11,284 nt of DNA from Bacteroidota bacterium. GTDB lineage: Bacteria > Bacteroidota > Bacteroidia > Flavobacteriales_F > PHOS-HE28. The stretch spans positions 1-11,284 of the forward strand of contig CAUJFM010000014.1 of assembly GCA_963169595.1 (NCBI GenBank). Direction: 5' to 3'. A program made the position numbers and the translations under genes. Every line of letters starts with the position of its first letter. The stretch's first letter is position 1. Positions 1 to 6,222 of this stretch are shown here, piece after piece. Under the pieces are notes generated by a model. The model saw only the letters and a program-made list of their open reading frames with translations, made no database searches and was not told the DNA's origin.

Positions 1-191
1 TTGTTGAAGGTGACCGAGCCCTCGTCCGCCGTTTCGATGCCGGCGATGCACTTCAGCAGGGTGCTCTTGCCGGTGCCGTTGCGCGCCACGATGGCCGTTT
101 TCTGGCCCTTCTCCAGTCCGAAGGAGATGTCCTTGAAGAGCTGGCGGGGGCCGTAACGCTTGGCGAGGCGTTCGACGGAAAGGACGTTCAT
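1..191 (-). CDS. ABC-F type ATP-binding protein, N-terminal 63 residues (3' end outside window)
   Basis: The visible part begins MNVLSVERLAKRYG and contains a Walker A (P-loop) motif, ARNGTGKST, at about residues 37-45, followed by LLKCIAGIETADEGSV. This is the start of an ABC ATPase domain. The opening 'LSVERLAKRYGPRQLF.DISFGLEKGQKTAIVARNGTGKST' style resembles ABC-F proteins of the Uup group, which are soluble tandem-ATPase proteins acting at the ribosome rather than transporters. Alanine in place of the first P-loop glycine also occurs in Bacteroidota members, as far as I know. The Q-loop, signature and Walker B motifs lie outside the window, so an ordinary ABC transporter ATPase cannot be excluded. 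The ATG at 191 follows the SCO gene by 43 bases. A TACTTTCG box (217-224) in that gap suggests its own promoter. Confidence 0.8.
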   Translation of the reverse strand, partial: MNVLSVERLAKRYGPRQLFKDISFGLEKGQKTAIVARNGTGKSTLLKCIAGIETADEGSVTFN

Positions 192-216
192 GCGAAGGGC
201 GGGCTGCGAAGGAGCG

Positions 217-224
217 CGAAAGTA
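217..224 (-). promoter_or_regulatory. Possible -7 promoter box (TACTTTCG) for the ABC-F gene
   Basis: The octamer TACTTTCG matches 5 of 6 fixed positions of the Bacteroidota -7 consensus TAnnTTTG. It lies in the 43-base gap between the SCO stop and the ABC-F start, 25 bases before the ATG. The identical octamer occurs before the STAS-like gene (5250-5257). No convincing -33 TTG is seen. Confidence 0.35.
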
Positions 225-234
225 CGATGGGCGC

Positions 235-912
235 TCAGTCCGCCTGTTCCTTCAGCAGCTTGTGAATGTCGCCGATCAGACGGTCCACGTCCTTGGCGTT
301 GGTGCCGTCGTAGAACCCGCGCAGGCGGCGCTGCGGGTCCACCAGCACGAAGTTCTCGGTGTGCACGAAGTCGTCGGGTCCGCCATCCCCTTCGTCCATG
401 GCCGCGAAGTAGGACTTGCGGGCCAGGTGGTAGATCTGCTTGCGGTCGCCGGTGAGCATGCGCCAGCGGCGTGGGTCGGCCTTGTGCAGGTCGGCGTAGG
501 CCTTCAGCACCGGTACGCTGTCGATCTCGGGGGTGACGGAATGGGAGAGGAGCAGCAGGCGGTCCTCGTCCTTGAAGGCTTCCTGCACACGGGCCATCTG
601 CACCGTCATCTTCGGGCAGATGGTGGCGCAGGTGGTGAAGAAGAAATCGGCCACGATGATGCGATCGCCCACGTCCTGCAGGCGGAAAGTGTCGCCGTTC
701 TGGTCGATGAGCGCGAAGTCCAGGATGTGGTGCTCGCCTTCAGCCCCGCGCACGCTGGGGTCCACCAGGCGCGGGTCCAGCTGGTTGGGGTGGTAGATGG
801 GCAGTTCATCACCAGGCTTGAGCATGAAGTAGCCGATGGCGACGGCGGCCAGGAAGATGACAGCGAAGCCGATGACGCGTGTGGCAAAGGAAGGACCGGA
901 CCCGTTGGCCAT
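235..912 (-). CDS. SCO1/SenC-family copper chaperone / thioredoxin-like protein
   Basis: A 225-residue protein with one N-terminal membrane anchor (about residues 12-30) and a periplasmic thioredoxin-like domain. The SCO copper site is complete: C95 and C99 in the motif TTCATICPKM (CxxxCP) and H184 in DDFVHTENFVLVD. SCO proteins deliver copper to the CuA centre of cytochrome c oxidase or act as thiol redox proteins in the periplasm. The length is normal for the family. The start ATG (912) comes one base after the DUF2490 stop (TGA-C-ATG), so the two are almost certainly co-transcribed and probably translationally coupled. No oxidase gene is nearby, so the copper target cannot be read from context. 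The family call is firm; the cytochrome oxidase role is inferred from the family. Confidence 0.94.
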   Translation of the reverse strand: MANGSGPSFATRVIGFAVIFLAAVAIGYFMLKPGDELPIYHPNQLDPRLVDPSVRGAEGEHHILDFALIDQNGDTFRLQDVGDRIIVADFFFTTCATICPKMTVQMARVQEAFKDEDRLLLLSHSVTPEIDSVPVLKAYADLHKADPRRWRMLTGDRKQIYHLARKSYFAAMDEGDGGPDDFVHTENFVLVDPQRRLRGFYDGTNAKDVDRLIGDIHKLLKEQAD

Positions 913-913
913 G

Positions 914-1603
914 TCAGAACTTGTTCAGGTTGACCACGTAGCCGAGCGAAAGGATGGTGCGGTAGGTGGGCCAGGCCACATCGCGCTCGCGGTCGTAGGT
1001 GATGGCGACCTGCAGGGTCTGTCCCTTGCCGGGCGACCATTCGGTGCCGAGCTTGTAGCGGGTGCCGAAGTAGGAGAGGCCCCTGTAGCCCGCCCAGGTG
1101 AAGAACTCCACGCTGAACACGGGGTCGAGCTTCCACTTGGGCAGGTCGTAGCCGGCCTCGAAGCGGTTGCGGAACACCTCGCGTTGATCGCCCCACTCCA
1201 GGTAGTTGTGCTGATAGTTGAAGCGGTAGCCCAGCTCCAGCCGGTCGATCGCGTGCGAGAGGTCCACCTGCAGGCCGGAGCGGTTGCGGGTGCTGCCATC
1301 GGGCCGGAAGGCGATGCGGTGCTCCAGGCCCACGGAGACAAGGTCGCTGAGCTTGTACTTGGCCCCGAGGTCGGTGTAGACCTGGCGGCCGGCGAAGAAC
1401 GCATCGGCGGAGCGGTAGCCGAGCTCGCCGCTGAGGCGCAGGTTGCGGATGATGTCGTCCCCGATGATGGGGTGCAGGAAGGCAGGCACCCGGCCTTTCA
1501 CGCCCAGGCTGGTCCACAGCTCCTGGCGCTGCTCGGGCCGGGGAGGTTCCTGGGCCAGGGCGGCGAGCGGAAGCAGCAGGAGCGCCAGCAGCAGGTGTCG
1601 CAT
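914..1603 (-). CDS. DUF2490 family outer-membrane beta-barrel protein
   Basis: A 229-residue secreted protein. It starts MRHLLLALLLLPLAALAQ, a Sec signal peptide with an ALA|Q cleavage site near residue 17. The rest alternates polar and hydrophobic residues with aromatic-rich strands (RQELWTSLGVKGRV, GLEHRIAFRPDG, LELGYRFNYQHNYLEWG, VFSVEFFTWAGY, YKLGTEWSPGK), ending in the strand TILSLGYVVNLNKF with a terminal phenylalanine, as outer-membrane barrels do. This pattern matches the DUF2490 family, which has no established function. A longer reading starts at TTG 1621 and would overlap the upstream gene by four bases; ATG 1603 is preferred because the signal peptide begins there directly. It sits between a lipoprotein gene (14-base gap) and the SCO gene (1-base gap). 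Confidence 0.82.
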   Translation of the reverse strand: MRHLLLALLLLPLAALAQEPPRPEQRQELWTSLGVKGRVPAFLHPIIGDDIIRNLRLSGELGYRSADAFFAGRQVYTDLGAKYKLSDLVSVGLEHRIAFRPDGSTRNRSGLQVDLSHAIDRLELGYRFNYQHNYLEWGDQREVFRNRFEAGYDLPKWKLDPVFSVEFFTWAGYRGLSYFGTRYKLGTEWSPGKGQTLQVAITYDRERDVAWPTYRTILSLGYVVNLNKF

Positions 1604-1617
1604 GGGCGTTGCGCTGC

Positions 1618-2016
1618 TCAATTGTAGTTGCGCACGGTGATGCGGTCCACGGTCACCACCTCCTTGCGCTCACCGATCTCCACATTGCGGAAGATGCCTT
1701 CCGTGCAATTGTTGTAGTCTCCGCACTCGCTGATGGTGTAGATGCGGTAATCGCCCTTGCGCAGCCAGGGGAAGTGGTATTCGCCGTTGGGGCCGGTGCG
1801 GGTGTCGTCACTGGCGAAATCGTCATCGCCATAGATGATGTAGACGCGATGCTCGGCCAGCGGGTAGGGGTCGCCCTGCGGGTTGCCGGACTGGACGCTG
1901 TAACGCTGCTCGTAAATGGTGCCGCGGATCTCGGCCTTGCCGCCTTCGCCGGGCTCCTTGTTGCAGGCGGTGAGGGCCAGGGCCAGCAAGGGAAGTCCCA
2001 GGTAGATGGTGCGCAT
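1618..2016 (-). CDS. Small lipoprotein with a prealbumin-like (carboxypeptidase regulatory-like) domain
   Basis: A 132-residue protein starting MRTIYLGLPLLALALTAC, with a lipobox LTAC whose lipidated cysteine is residue 18. The mature part has the look of a small Ig/prealbumin-like beta sandwich: IRGTIYEQ..., HRVYIIYGDDD, TRTGPNGEYHFPWLRKGDYRIYTISE and EVVTVDRITV resemble carboxypeptidase regulatory-like or SdrD B-like domains. A cysteine pair (ECGDYNNC) could form a disulphide. The specific function is unknown. A longer frame reaches TTG 2043, but that codon overlaps the promoter box at 2041-2048, so ATG 2016 is preferred. First gene of the lipoprotein-DUF2490-SCO operon. The shared operon suggests a periplasmic role, perhaps connected with the copper protein, but this is inference. 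Confidence 0.8.
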   Translation of the reverse strand: MRTIYLGLPLLALALTACNKEPGEGGKAEIRGTIYEQRYSVQSGNPQGDPYPLAEHRVYIIYGDDDFASDDTRTGPNGEYHFPWLRKGDYRIYTISECGDYNNCTEGIFRNVEIGERKEVVTVDRITVRNYN

Positions 2017-2040
2017 CGTCAACTTCAGATTAAGGGAGTG

Positions 2041-2048
2041 CAAAGGTA
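2041..2048 (-). promoter_or_regulatory. -7 promoter box TACCTTTG of the lipoprotein-DUF2490-SCO operon
   Basis: A perfect match to the Bacteroidota -7 consensus TAnnTTTG, in the 42-base gap after the acyl-CoA synthetase stop. Transcription would begin near 2034, leaving a leader of about 18 bases before ATG 2016. No clear -33 TTG is visible upstream, where the sequence is already inside the previous gene. Confidence 0.6.
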
Positions 2049-2058
2049 GCCGTGGGGG

Positions 2059-3816
2059 TCAGGCATAGATCCGCTCCACCACGTCGGCATGGCGGGCCAG
2101 GATGGGCTTGCGGCGCAGTTTGAGGGTGGGCGTGAGCTCGCCTGTGTCAATGGTCCATTCCTTGGGCAGCAGGGCGATCTTCTTCACCTGCTCCCACTGG
2201 CCCAGACCTTCGTTGGCGCGTTCCACTTCGCGGAAGATGCGGTCCATGATGCGCTGGTCAGCGATGACCTGCTCGCGGCTGGTGAAGGGGATGCCCTTGC
2301 GCTCGCAGTATTCCTTCAGGAACTCGAACTGCGGTACGATTAGCGCGGCGGGGAACCTGCGGTTCTCGCCGATGACCATGACCTGCTCGATGAAGCGGGA
2401 GGCCTTCAGCTTGTTCTCCATCGCCTGCGGGGCCACGTACTTGCCGCCGCTGGTCTTGAACATCTCCTTCTTTCGGTCGGTGATGCGCAGGAAGCCCTCA
2501 GGGGTGATCTCGCCGATGTCGCCGGTGTGCAGCCAGCCGTCCGCATCGATGGTCTCGCGGGTCATCGCCTCGTCCTTGTAGTAGCCCACCATGATGTTGG
2601 GGCCCTTGGCCAGGATCTCGCCATCCTCGGCGATGCGCACCTCCACGCCCGGTATGGGCCGCCCCACGGTGCCGAAGCGGAGACCATCGTTGCGCAGGTC
2701 GTTCACACTGATCACAGGCGAGGACTCGGTGAGGCCGTAGCCTTCCATGACAGGGATGCCGGCCGCATTGAACACCCGGGCCAGGCGGGGTTGCAGGGCC
2801 GCACTGCCGCTAGCCACCACGCGGGTCTTGCCACCGAGGGCGGCCTGCCATTTGCTGAAGATGAGCTTGCGGGCCAGGGCCAGCTGGATGTTGTACCACG
2901 GGCTGCGGCCATGCACCTCGTAGTTGTGGCCCAGTTCCAGCGCCCAGAAGAAGAGCTTGCGCTTGATGCCGGTGAGCGTTTCGCCCTTGGCCACGATCTT
3001 GTCGTAGATCTTCTCCAGCAGGCGCGGTACGGCGGTGAACACATCGGGGGCCACCTCGCGGATGCGGTCGCCCAGGTCATCGAGCGATTCCTGGAAGTGG
3101 ATGCTGACGCCGTTGTAGAGGTAGAGGTACATCAGCATCCGCTCGTAGATGTGGGAGAGGGGCAGGAAGCTGATGGCCCGGGCCTGGCTGTCCACCGGGA
3201 AGCGGGTGGTGCTGGCCAGCACGTTGCTGAGGATGTTGTCGTGGGTGAGCATCACGCCCTTGGGGCGCCCGGTGGTGCCGCTGGTGTAGATGATGGTGGC
3301 CAGGTCGTTTGGGCGCACCTGCTCGGCATAGCGCTGCAGGGTGGGACGGTCCGTCTCCTTGGCCAGGGCGGGCACGGCGCTCCAATGCTCGGCACCCTCC
3401 ACCTGGTCGAAGGTGTAGAGGTGGCCGAGCGTGGCACAGGTGGGGCAGGCGGCCAGGGCCTTGGCGTGGATCTCCGCGTTGGCGCTGAAGATCACCTTGG
3501 CCCCGGAGTGCTCCAGTACGTAGGCATAATCCTCCGCGCTGCTGGTGGGGTAGATGGGCACACCGATGGCACCGATGCGCAGGATGGCCTGGTCCACCAA
3601 GCACCACTCGCTGCGGTTGCCGCTGGCAATAGCCACCTTGTCGCCGGGGGCCACGCCCAGTTGCATGAGGCCGAGCGCGATCCGCTCGGCGGTGTCGATC
3701 AGTTCCTGGGTGCTGTAGCTGCGCCATTGGCCCCCCTCCTTGGTGGCGATGGCGGTCTCCTTGGGGTACCTGGCCAGTTGGTATCCGGGGATGTCATGCA
3801 GGCGTTTGGGCTCCAT
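2059..3816 (-). CDS. Long-chain fatty acid--CoA ligase (AMP-forming)
   Basis: A 585-residue AMP-binding enzyme of the ANL superfamily. It activates fatty acids to acyl-CoA through an acyl-adenylate, feeding beta-oxidation or lipid synthesis. All core motifs are present: the ATP-binding loop YTSGTTGRPKG (177-187), LPLSHIYER (218-226), GYGLTES (359-365), DGWLHTGDIG (426-435), the hinge region RITDRKKEMFKTSGGKYV (444-461) and the C-terminal PTLKLRRK with the likely catalytic lysine at 566. The architecture and the KEMFKTSGGKYVAPQ stretch are typical of bacterial FadD15-like long-chain enzymes of about 590-600 residues. The open frame continues upstream to 4434 through another gene, but the protein clearly starts at ATG 3816 (MEPKRLHDIPGYQL). 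A TATCTTGG box lies four bases before this ATG, so the mRNA may be leaderless. The gene stands alone. Confidence 0.95.
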   Translation of the reverse strand: MEPKRLHDIPGYQLARYPKETAIATKEGGQWRSYSTQELIDTAERIALGLMQLGVAPGDKVAIASGNRSEWCLVDQAILRIGAIGVPIYPTSSAEDYAYVLEHSGAKVIFSANAEIHAKALAACPTCATLGHLYTFDQVEGAEHWSAVPALAKETDRPTLQRYAEQVRPNDLATIIYTSGTTGRPKGVMLTHDNILSNVLASTTRFPVDSQARAISFLPLSHIYERMLMYLYLYNGVSIHFQESLDDLGDRIREVAPDVFTAVPRLLEKIYDKIVAKGETLTGIKRKLFFWALELGHNYEVHGRSPWYNIQLALARKLIFSKWQAALGGKTRVVASGSAALQPRLARVFNAAGIPVMEGYGLTESSPVISVNDLRNDGLRFGTVGRPIPGVEVRIAEDGEILAKGPNIMVGYYKDEAMTRETIDADGWLHTGDIGEITPEGFLRITDRKKEMFKTSGGKYVAPQAMENKLKASRFIEQVMVIGENRRFPAALIVPQFEFLKEYCERKGIPFTSREQVIADQRIMDRIFREVERANEGLGQWEQVKKIALLPKEWTIDTGELTPTLKLRRKPILARHADVVERIYA

Positions 3817-3820
3817 GGCC

Positions 3821-3828
3821 CCAAGATA
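3821..3828 (-). promoter_or_regulatory. Possible -7 box (TATCTTGG) directly before the acyl-CoA synthetase start
   Basis: TATCTTGG agrees with TAnnTTTG at five of six fixed positions and is separated from ATG 3816 by only four bases. If used, transcription would start at about the ATG. A strong hairpin (3834-3859) occupies the adjoining upstream DNA, and no -33 TTG is seen. Confidence 0.35.
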
Positions 3829-3833
3829 ACGGC

Positions 3834-3859
3834 GCAGCCCATCCGCGGGGATGGGCTGC
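3834..3859 (-). terminator. Intergenic hairpin, probable terminator of the upstream secreted-protein gene
   Basis: A perfect 11-bp stem, GCAGCCCATCC (3834-3844) pairing with GGATGGGCTGC (3849-3859), with a 4-base loop. It lies 25 bases beyond the stop of the 3885-4316 gene and before the acyl-CoA synthetase start. There is no T-run after it on either strand, so it may work as a structure-only terminator or an mRNA stabiliser. Confidence 0.55.
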
Positions 3860-3884
3860 ACCGGAACAGGGTGGCGACCGGGGC

Positions 3885-4316
3885 TTATTCCAGCTGGCCC
3901 TCGAAGGAGACGGTGATCACGCGCACATTGATGCCATCCTTGAAGGTGAACTTCTCCGTGATGGTGGTGCGGCGCTCCTGCTCCCCGTAGAAGACCTTCT
4001 GCACGGTGCGGCGGTCGCCCTTGCCGTTCACCTTCATGCGGATCTCGAAGGTGGCGTACACGGCGCTCTCCTTCACGCTGCTGCGGTTGGAGTCGTGCGT
4101 GCGCACACGCACCTGCGTCTTCACCCACAGGCCGTCCTGGTCCAGCAGCACCAGACGGTCGTCGCCCTCGCTGCCGCGGATCTCGGCCACCGCATCGTTG
4201 CCCGTGATGGTGTTGCCCTTCTCGGTGACCTTCACGTTGGTGACGCGGAAGCGCGTTTGGGCATGGGCTGCCTGGACCATGAGGGCCAGGAAAAGGGGGA
4301 GTGCGAAGCGGATCAT
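3885..4316 (-). CDS. Small secreted protein of unknown function
   Basis: A 143-residue protein. The start MIRFALPLFLALMVQAAHAQ is a Sec signal peptide with an AHA|Q cleavage site near residue 19. No lipobox cysteine is present; in fact the mature part has no cysteine. It is charged and beta-rich (RFRVTNVKVTEKGNTITGNDAVAEIRG, WVKTQVRVRTHD, YATFEIRMKVNGKG, TTITEKFTFKDGINVRVITVSFEGQLE), suggesting a small periplasmic or cell-surface beta-sandwich. I do not recognise the family. The frame extends upstream to 4382, but ATG 4316 is chosen because the signal peptide starts there. It is divergent from the DUF4177-like gene; the 71-base space between them carries promoter-like motifs for both. A hairpin follows its stop. 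Confidence 0.72.
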   Translation of the reverse strand: MIRFALPLFLALMVQAAHAQTRFRVTNVKVTEKGNTITGNDAVAEIRGSEGDDRLVLLDQDGLWVKTQVRVRTHDSNRSSVKESAVYATFEIRMKVNGKGDRRTVQKVFYGEQERRTTITEKFTFKDGINVRVITVSFEGQLE

Positions 4317-4387
4317 GGGTTTGGCCTTTATTTTGCTTGGTGGCATCAAGATACGTGCCAACAACCCACAATAAACCCACATTCGTC
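4317..4387. promoter_or_regulatory. Divergent promoter region between two exported-protein genes
   Basis: This 71-base gap is clearly richer in A and T than its surroundings. On the minus strand TATCTTGA (4346-4353) is a partial -7 match 29 bases before ATG 4316, and TTG (in TTTATTG) occurs about 15 bases upstream of it. On the plus strand TTATTTTG (4328-4335) matches five of six -7 positions, 52 bases before ATG 4388. The two candidate promoters face away from each other across the same DNA. Confidence 0.4.
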
Positions 4388-4789
4388 ATGACCGTCAACC
4401 TTCGTTCCCTGCTGCTGGGCGCCGCCGTGCCCATGGCCCTGTTGCTCGGCTACAGCTTCCGCCCCACCCCCGCTGCGGAGGCCTTCACCTACCGTCAGTT
4501 CTCCACCATCGAGAGCGTGGTGCCCGGCGGCATGGGGCGCTCGCGCGTCATCATCAGCGACCAGGGCGACCAGGAGGTGGGCAAGGACCTGCTGAACTTC
4601 TACAGCATGGTGGGCATCAACTTCAAGAACATCGCCAACAACGACCGCATCATCGTGGAGACCATCAACCAGTATGTGTCCGAGGGCTGGGAGCTGCACA
4701 CGGTGAACACCGGCGTACAAAGCCCCAACGGTGACAAGGGCGGCAACGGCATCTTCATCACCCGCTACCTCTTCCGCAAGCCGCTGTAA
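4388..4789 (+). CDS. Exported or membrane-anchored protein with a DUF4177-like domain
   Basis: A 133-residue protein. The N-terminus MTVNLRSLLLGAAVPMALLLGYSF is a hydrophobic export signal or single membrane anchor; a cleavage site after PAAEA (about residue 32) is possible. The C-terminal half, RIIVETINQYVSEGWELHTVNTGVQ...GIFITRYLFRKPL, has the hallmark of DUF4177-type domains: a helix ending 'EGWEL' (99-103), then strands ending in a short basic tail. The function of that family is not known. The frame is open back to 4301, but ATG 4388 is preferred because the hydrophobic signal follows it at once and the 71-base upstream gap holds promoter-like sequence. A strong terminator follows 23 bases after the stop, so the gene is probably monocistronic. 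Confidence 0.75.
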   Translation: MTVNLRSLLLGAAVPMALLLGYSFRPTPAAEAFTYRQFSTIESVVPGGMGRSRVIISDQGDQEVGKDLLNFYSMVGINFKNIANNDRIIVETINQYVSEGWELHTVNTGVQSPNGDKGGNGIFITRYLFRKPL

Positions 4790-4812
4790 AGGCGGAACGC
4801 GACCCGCGGCGC

Positions 4813-4844
4813 AAGGCCCCGTGCACCCCGGTGCATGGGGCCTT
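4813..4844. terminator. Strong two-way terminator hairpin between convergent genes
   Basis: AAGGCCCCGTGCACC (4813-4827) pairs with GGTGCATGGGGCCTT (4830-4844): 15 bp with one G-U pair and a tiny loop. It starts with AA and ends with TTT, and sits between the stop of the plus-strand gene (4789) and the stop of the minus-strand gene (4859), serving both. Its stem word CGCAAGGCCCC also appears in the terminator at 9181-9227. Confidence 0.8.
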
Positions 4845-4858
4845 TGTGCGTTCGGGGC

Positions 4859-5245
4859 CTACCAGCCCAGCCAGGTGCGTGCTTCGGCCTCGGTGAGGAA
4901 CACCGCGCTGGGGAAGGGGGGCGGGAAATAGGCCAGGTACATGCGGGTGAAGGTGGCGTTGCGCTCGGTGCGCGCCACCCAGGCCACCGCCAGCGTGTTG
5001 GGCTGCGGCATCTGCCGGTAGTGGTCGGTGCTGATCATGGCCAGGTCGAAGTCCACATGCTCGGGCATGATCATCAGCACCTTGTGCGGGCCGCTCACAC
5101 CCAGCTGCTGCCGGGCGGCCATCATCTGTTGGATGCCCTCCACGGTGAAGGTGCGATCCGGTTTGAAGTGCACCTCCACGCGGTCCGCCGCCGTGTAGCG
5201 CACCAGGGCCAGCGGCGTGTCCTGGCCGGGCAGTTCGTTCGCCAT
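4859..5245 (-). CDS. Small STAS/SEC14-fold-like protein (DUF7793-like), function unknown
   Basis: A 128-residue soluble protein with no signal peptide. The order of elements (RVEVHFKPDRTFTVEGIQQMMAARQQLG, then PHKVLMIMPEHVDFDLAMISTDHY, then TLAVAWVARTERNATFTRMYLAYFPPPFPSAVFLTEAEARTWL) matches a group of small Bacteroidota proteins with a STAS/SpoIIAA-like alpha/beta fold. In that group the ending 'YF....FP..VF..E.EA..WL' is characteristic. No anti-sigma or kinase partner is adjacent, so a regulatory role cannot be assumed. An alternative GTG start at 5269 would add eight residues. ATG 5245 is preferred because a TACTTTCG promoter-like box lies four bases before it and would fall inside the longer version. 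It ends against the shared terminator at 4813-4844. Confidence 0.72.
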   Translation of the reverse strand: MANELPGQDTPLALVRYTAADRVEVHFKPDRTFTVEGIQQMMAARQQLGVSGPHKVLMIMPEHVDFDLAMISTDHYRQMPQPNTLAVAWVARTERNATFTRMYLAYFPPPFPSAVFLTEAEARTWLGW

Positions 5246-5249
5246 GGCG

Positions 5250-5257
5250 CGAAAGTA
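5250..5257 (-). promoter_or_regulatory. Possible -7 box (TACTTTCG) four bases before the STAS-like gene
   Basis: TACTTTCG matches five of six positions of TAnnTTTG and is separated from ATG 5245 by CGCC. The same octamer lies upstream of the ABC-F gene at 217-224. Transcription would start at about the ATG, implying a leaderless message. Confidence 0.35.
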
Positions 5258-5309
5258 GAGCGCCACCACGCGGTGGGGGCAGGCGGTGCCGTATGCCCGC
5301 CGCGCGTGC

Positions 5310-5353
5310 TATCTTCTGCACACCGCGATCGCCGGGTATTTCGTCGATCGCGG
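5310..5353 (+). promoter_or_regulatory. Candidate promoter box plus leader hairpin for the downstream unknown gene
   Basis: TATCTTCTG (5310-5318) resembles the -7 box TAnnTTTG. Transcription would begin near 5323. Exactly there a perfect 9-bp stem begins: CCGCGATCG (5323-5331) pairs with CGATCGCGG (5345-5353), loop of 13 bases. The message would therefore carry a stem-loop at or near its 5' end, about 25-55 bases before the start codon. It could stabilise the mRNA or bind a regulator. The box is a weak match; the hairpin is certain as sequence. Confidence 0.35.
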
Positions 5354-5407
5354 CCCGAACCCGTGCGGCCCCTTCCCTTGATCAAATTGCGCATCGGCGC
5401 CCTGGTG

Positions 5408-5752
5408 ATGTGGCGCGGGCAGTGCGTGCCCATCGCCAACCGCTATGTGGGGCGCGATTGCATTCGCTACCTCATCCTTACCAAGGACCCCAAGAAAGGA
5501 CTTGTCACCGATGTCAATGTCACCATCGGGCAGCTCATGGCCGAGCTGTGCGCGCACGCCACGTGGTGCGTGGGCGACCAAGTGGCCATTGAGTACGCCA
5601 CGCGGCAGGTGCAGGCCCGCTGGTGGAACTGCCGCACCGGCACGGTGATGTACCGTGTGAACGACCTGTTCGACGAGGGCCGCAACGGGGGGCTGGTGGT
5701 GGACCAGCAGCGCCTGCAGCAGTTGGTGGACAAGTATGCGGAGGTGGCGTAA
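5408..5752 (+). CDS. Protein of unknown family, 114 residues, cysteine-containing
   Basis: Starting at ATG 5408 (MWRGQCVPIANRYVGRD) it is a soluble 114-residue protein. The third codon position is mostly G or C, as in its neighbours, which supports real coding. Five cysteines (6, 18, 48, 54, 75), none in a CxxC pair, and a tryptophan pair in ARWWNCRTG stand out. The C-terminus LVVDQQRLQQLVDKYAEVA should be a helix. No signal peptide or membrane segment is seen and I recognise no domain. Start alternatives are GTG 5405 and TTG 5378 (124 residues, adding LIKLRIGALV). The long open frame upstream of this runs antisense to the STAS-like gene and is not coding. It is divergent from the STAS-like gene and faces DUF2442 convergently across a terminator cluster. 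Confidence 0.65.
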   Translation: MWRGQCVPIANRYVGRDCIRYLILTKDPKKGLVTDVNVTIGQLMAELCAHATWCVGDQVAIEYATRQVQARWWNCRTGTVMYRVNDLFDEGRNGGLVVDQQRLQQLVDKYAEVA

Positions 5753-5787
5753 GGGGGCTGTGCGCGATGTGGGCAGGGGCCTCTGCG

Positions 5788-5838
5788 AGAGACCCTGCTC
5801 AGGGTTGGGTCTTTGGAGCGTAGCCACAGGCTACGCTC
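5788..5838. terminator. Terminator hairpin pair between convergent genes
   Basis: Two stems lie between the stop of the plus-strand gene (5752) and the stop of DUF2442 (5881). AGAGACCC (5788-5795) pairs with GGGTCTTT (5807-5814), with one G-U pair. Then GAGCGTAGCC (5816-5825) pairs perfectly with GGCTACGCTC (5829-5838), 10 bp with a 3-base loop. The second is the stronger. Neither has a long T-run. Confidence 0.6.
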
Positions 5839-5880
5839 AGTTGAGGGCAATACCGATCAGACCTGCAACGGGTAACTCGC

Positions 5881-6222
5881 TCAGGCCACCGCGCGTTTGG
5901 GCCTGCGTGGCGCCGGCCGGGTGGGTCGCCTCAGCATGTGGCTCATGGTGCTCAGCACGAACCCACGCAGGCTCAAATGCTCATCCAGCTCCGGCCACTC
6001 CACACCGGCCCCGTCAGGAAGCAGTTCATAGCGGCTCAGCTGGGCCTCGCTGGCCTTGGCCAAACGCTTGAAACTGTCCAACGGGAACTCCAAGCGGCCA
6101 CTGTTCAACATCACCAGCAACAGGTTGGCCTCCTTGATGGCATGCACGGCCGTGATGCGCACACCATGCTCCCGGATCAAGGCGTTGACGGGGTCCTGGA
6201 TGATCGGCTTTCTGTTGCTCAT
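5881..6222 (-). CDS. DUF2442 domain protein, partner of DUF4160
   Basis: A 113-residue protein starting MSNRKPIIQDPVNALIREHG. The domain follows the DUF2442 pattern: RITAVHAIKEANLLLVMLNSGRLEFPLDSFKRLAKAS (22-58), then the signature GAGVEWPELDEHLSLRG (71-87). The tail RRPTRPAPRRPKRAVA is strongly basic and could bind nucleic acid. The start ATG overlaps the DUF4160 stop in ATGA (6219-6222), so the pair is translationally coupled. A GTG at 6243 would give seven extra residues, but the overlap favours ATG 6222. DUF2442 and DUF4160 genes are commonly adjacent and are sometimes treated as toxin-antitoxin-like; the function is not established, and which partner would be toxic is unknown. Confidence 0.85.
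   Translation of the reverse strand: MSNRKPIIQDPVNALIREHGVRITAVHAIKEANLLLVMLNSGRLEFPLDSFKRLAKASEAQLSRYELLPDGAGVEWPELDEHLSLRGFVLSTMSHMLRRPTRPAPRRPKRAVA

Noticed and set aside
2527..3990. Plus-strand open frame of 487 codons antisense to the acyl-CoA synthetase
   Set aside because: The opposite strand carries every motif of a known enzyme; this frame has none.
3817..4434. N-terminal extension of the acyl-CoA synthetase frame (791 codons in total)
   Set aside because: The added part is Arg/Gly/His-rich, overlaps a separate secreted-protein gene and crosses a hairpin; the enzyme family begins at MEPKRLHDIPGY.
5393..5407. Upstream starts (TTG 5378, GTG 5405) for the 114-residue protein
   Set aside because: Not excluded, but ATG 5408 is the first ATG in the plausible region; the longer frame to 4835 is antisense to the STAS-like gene and non-coding.
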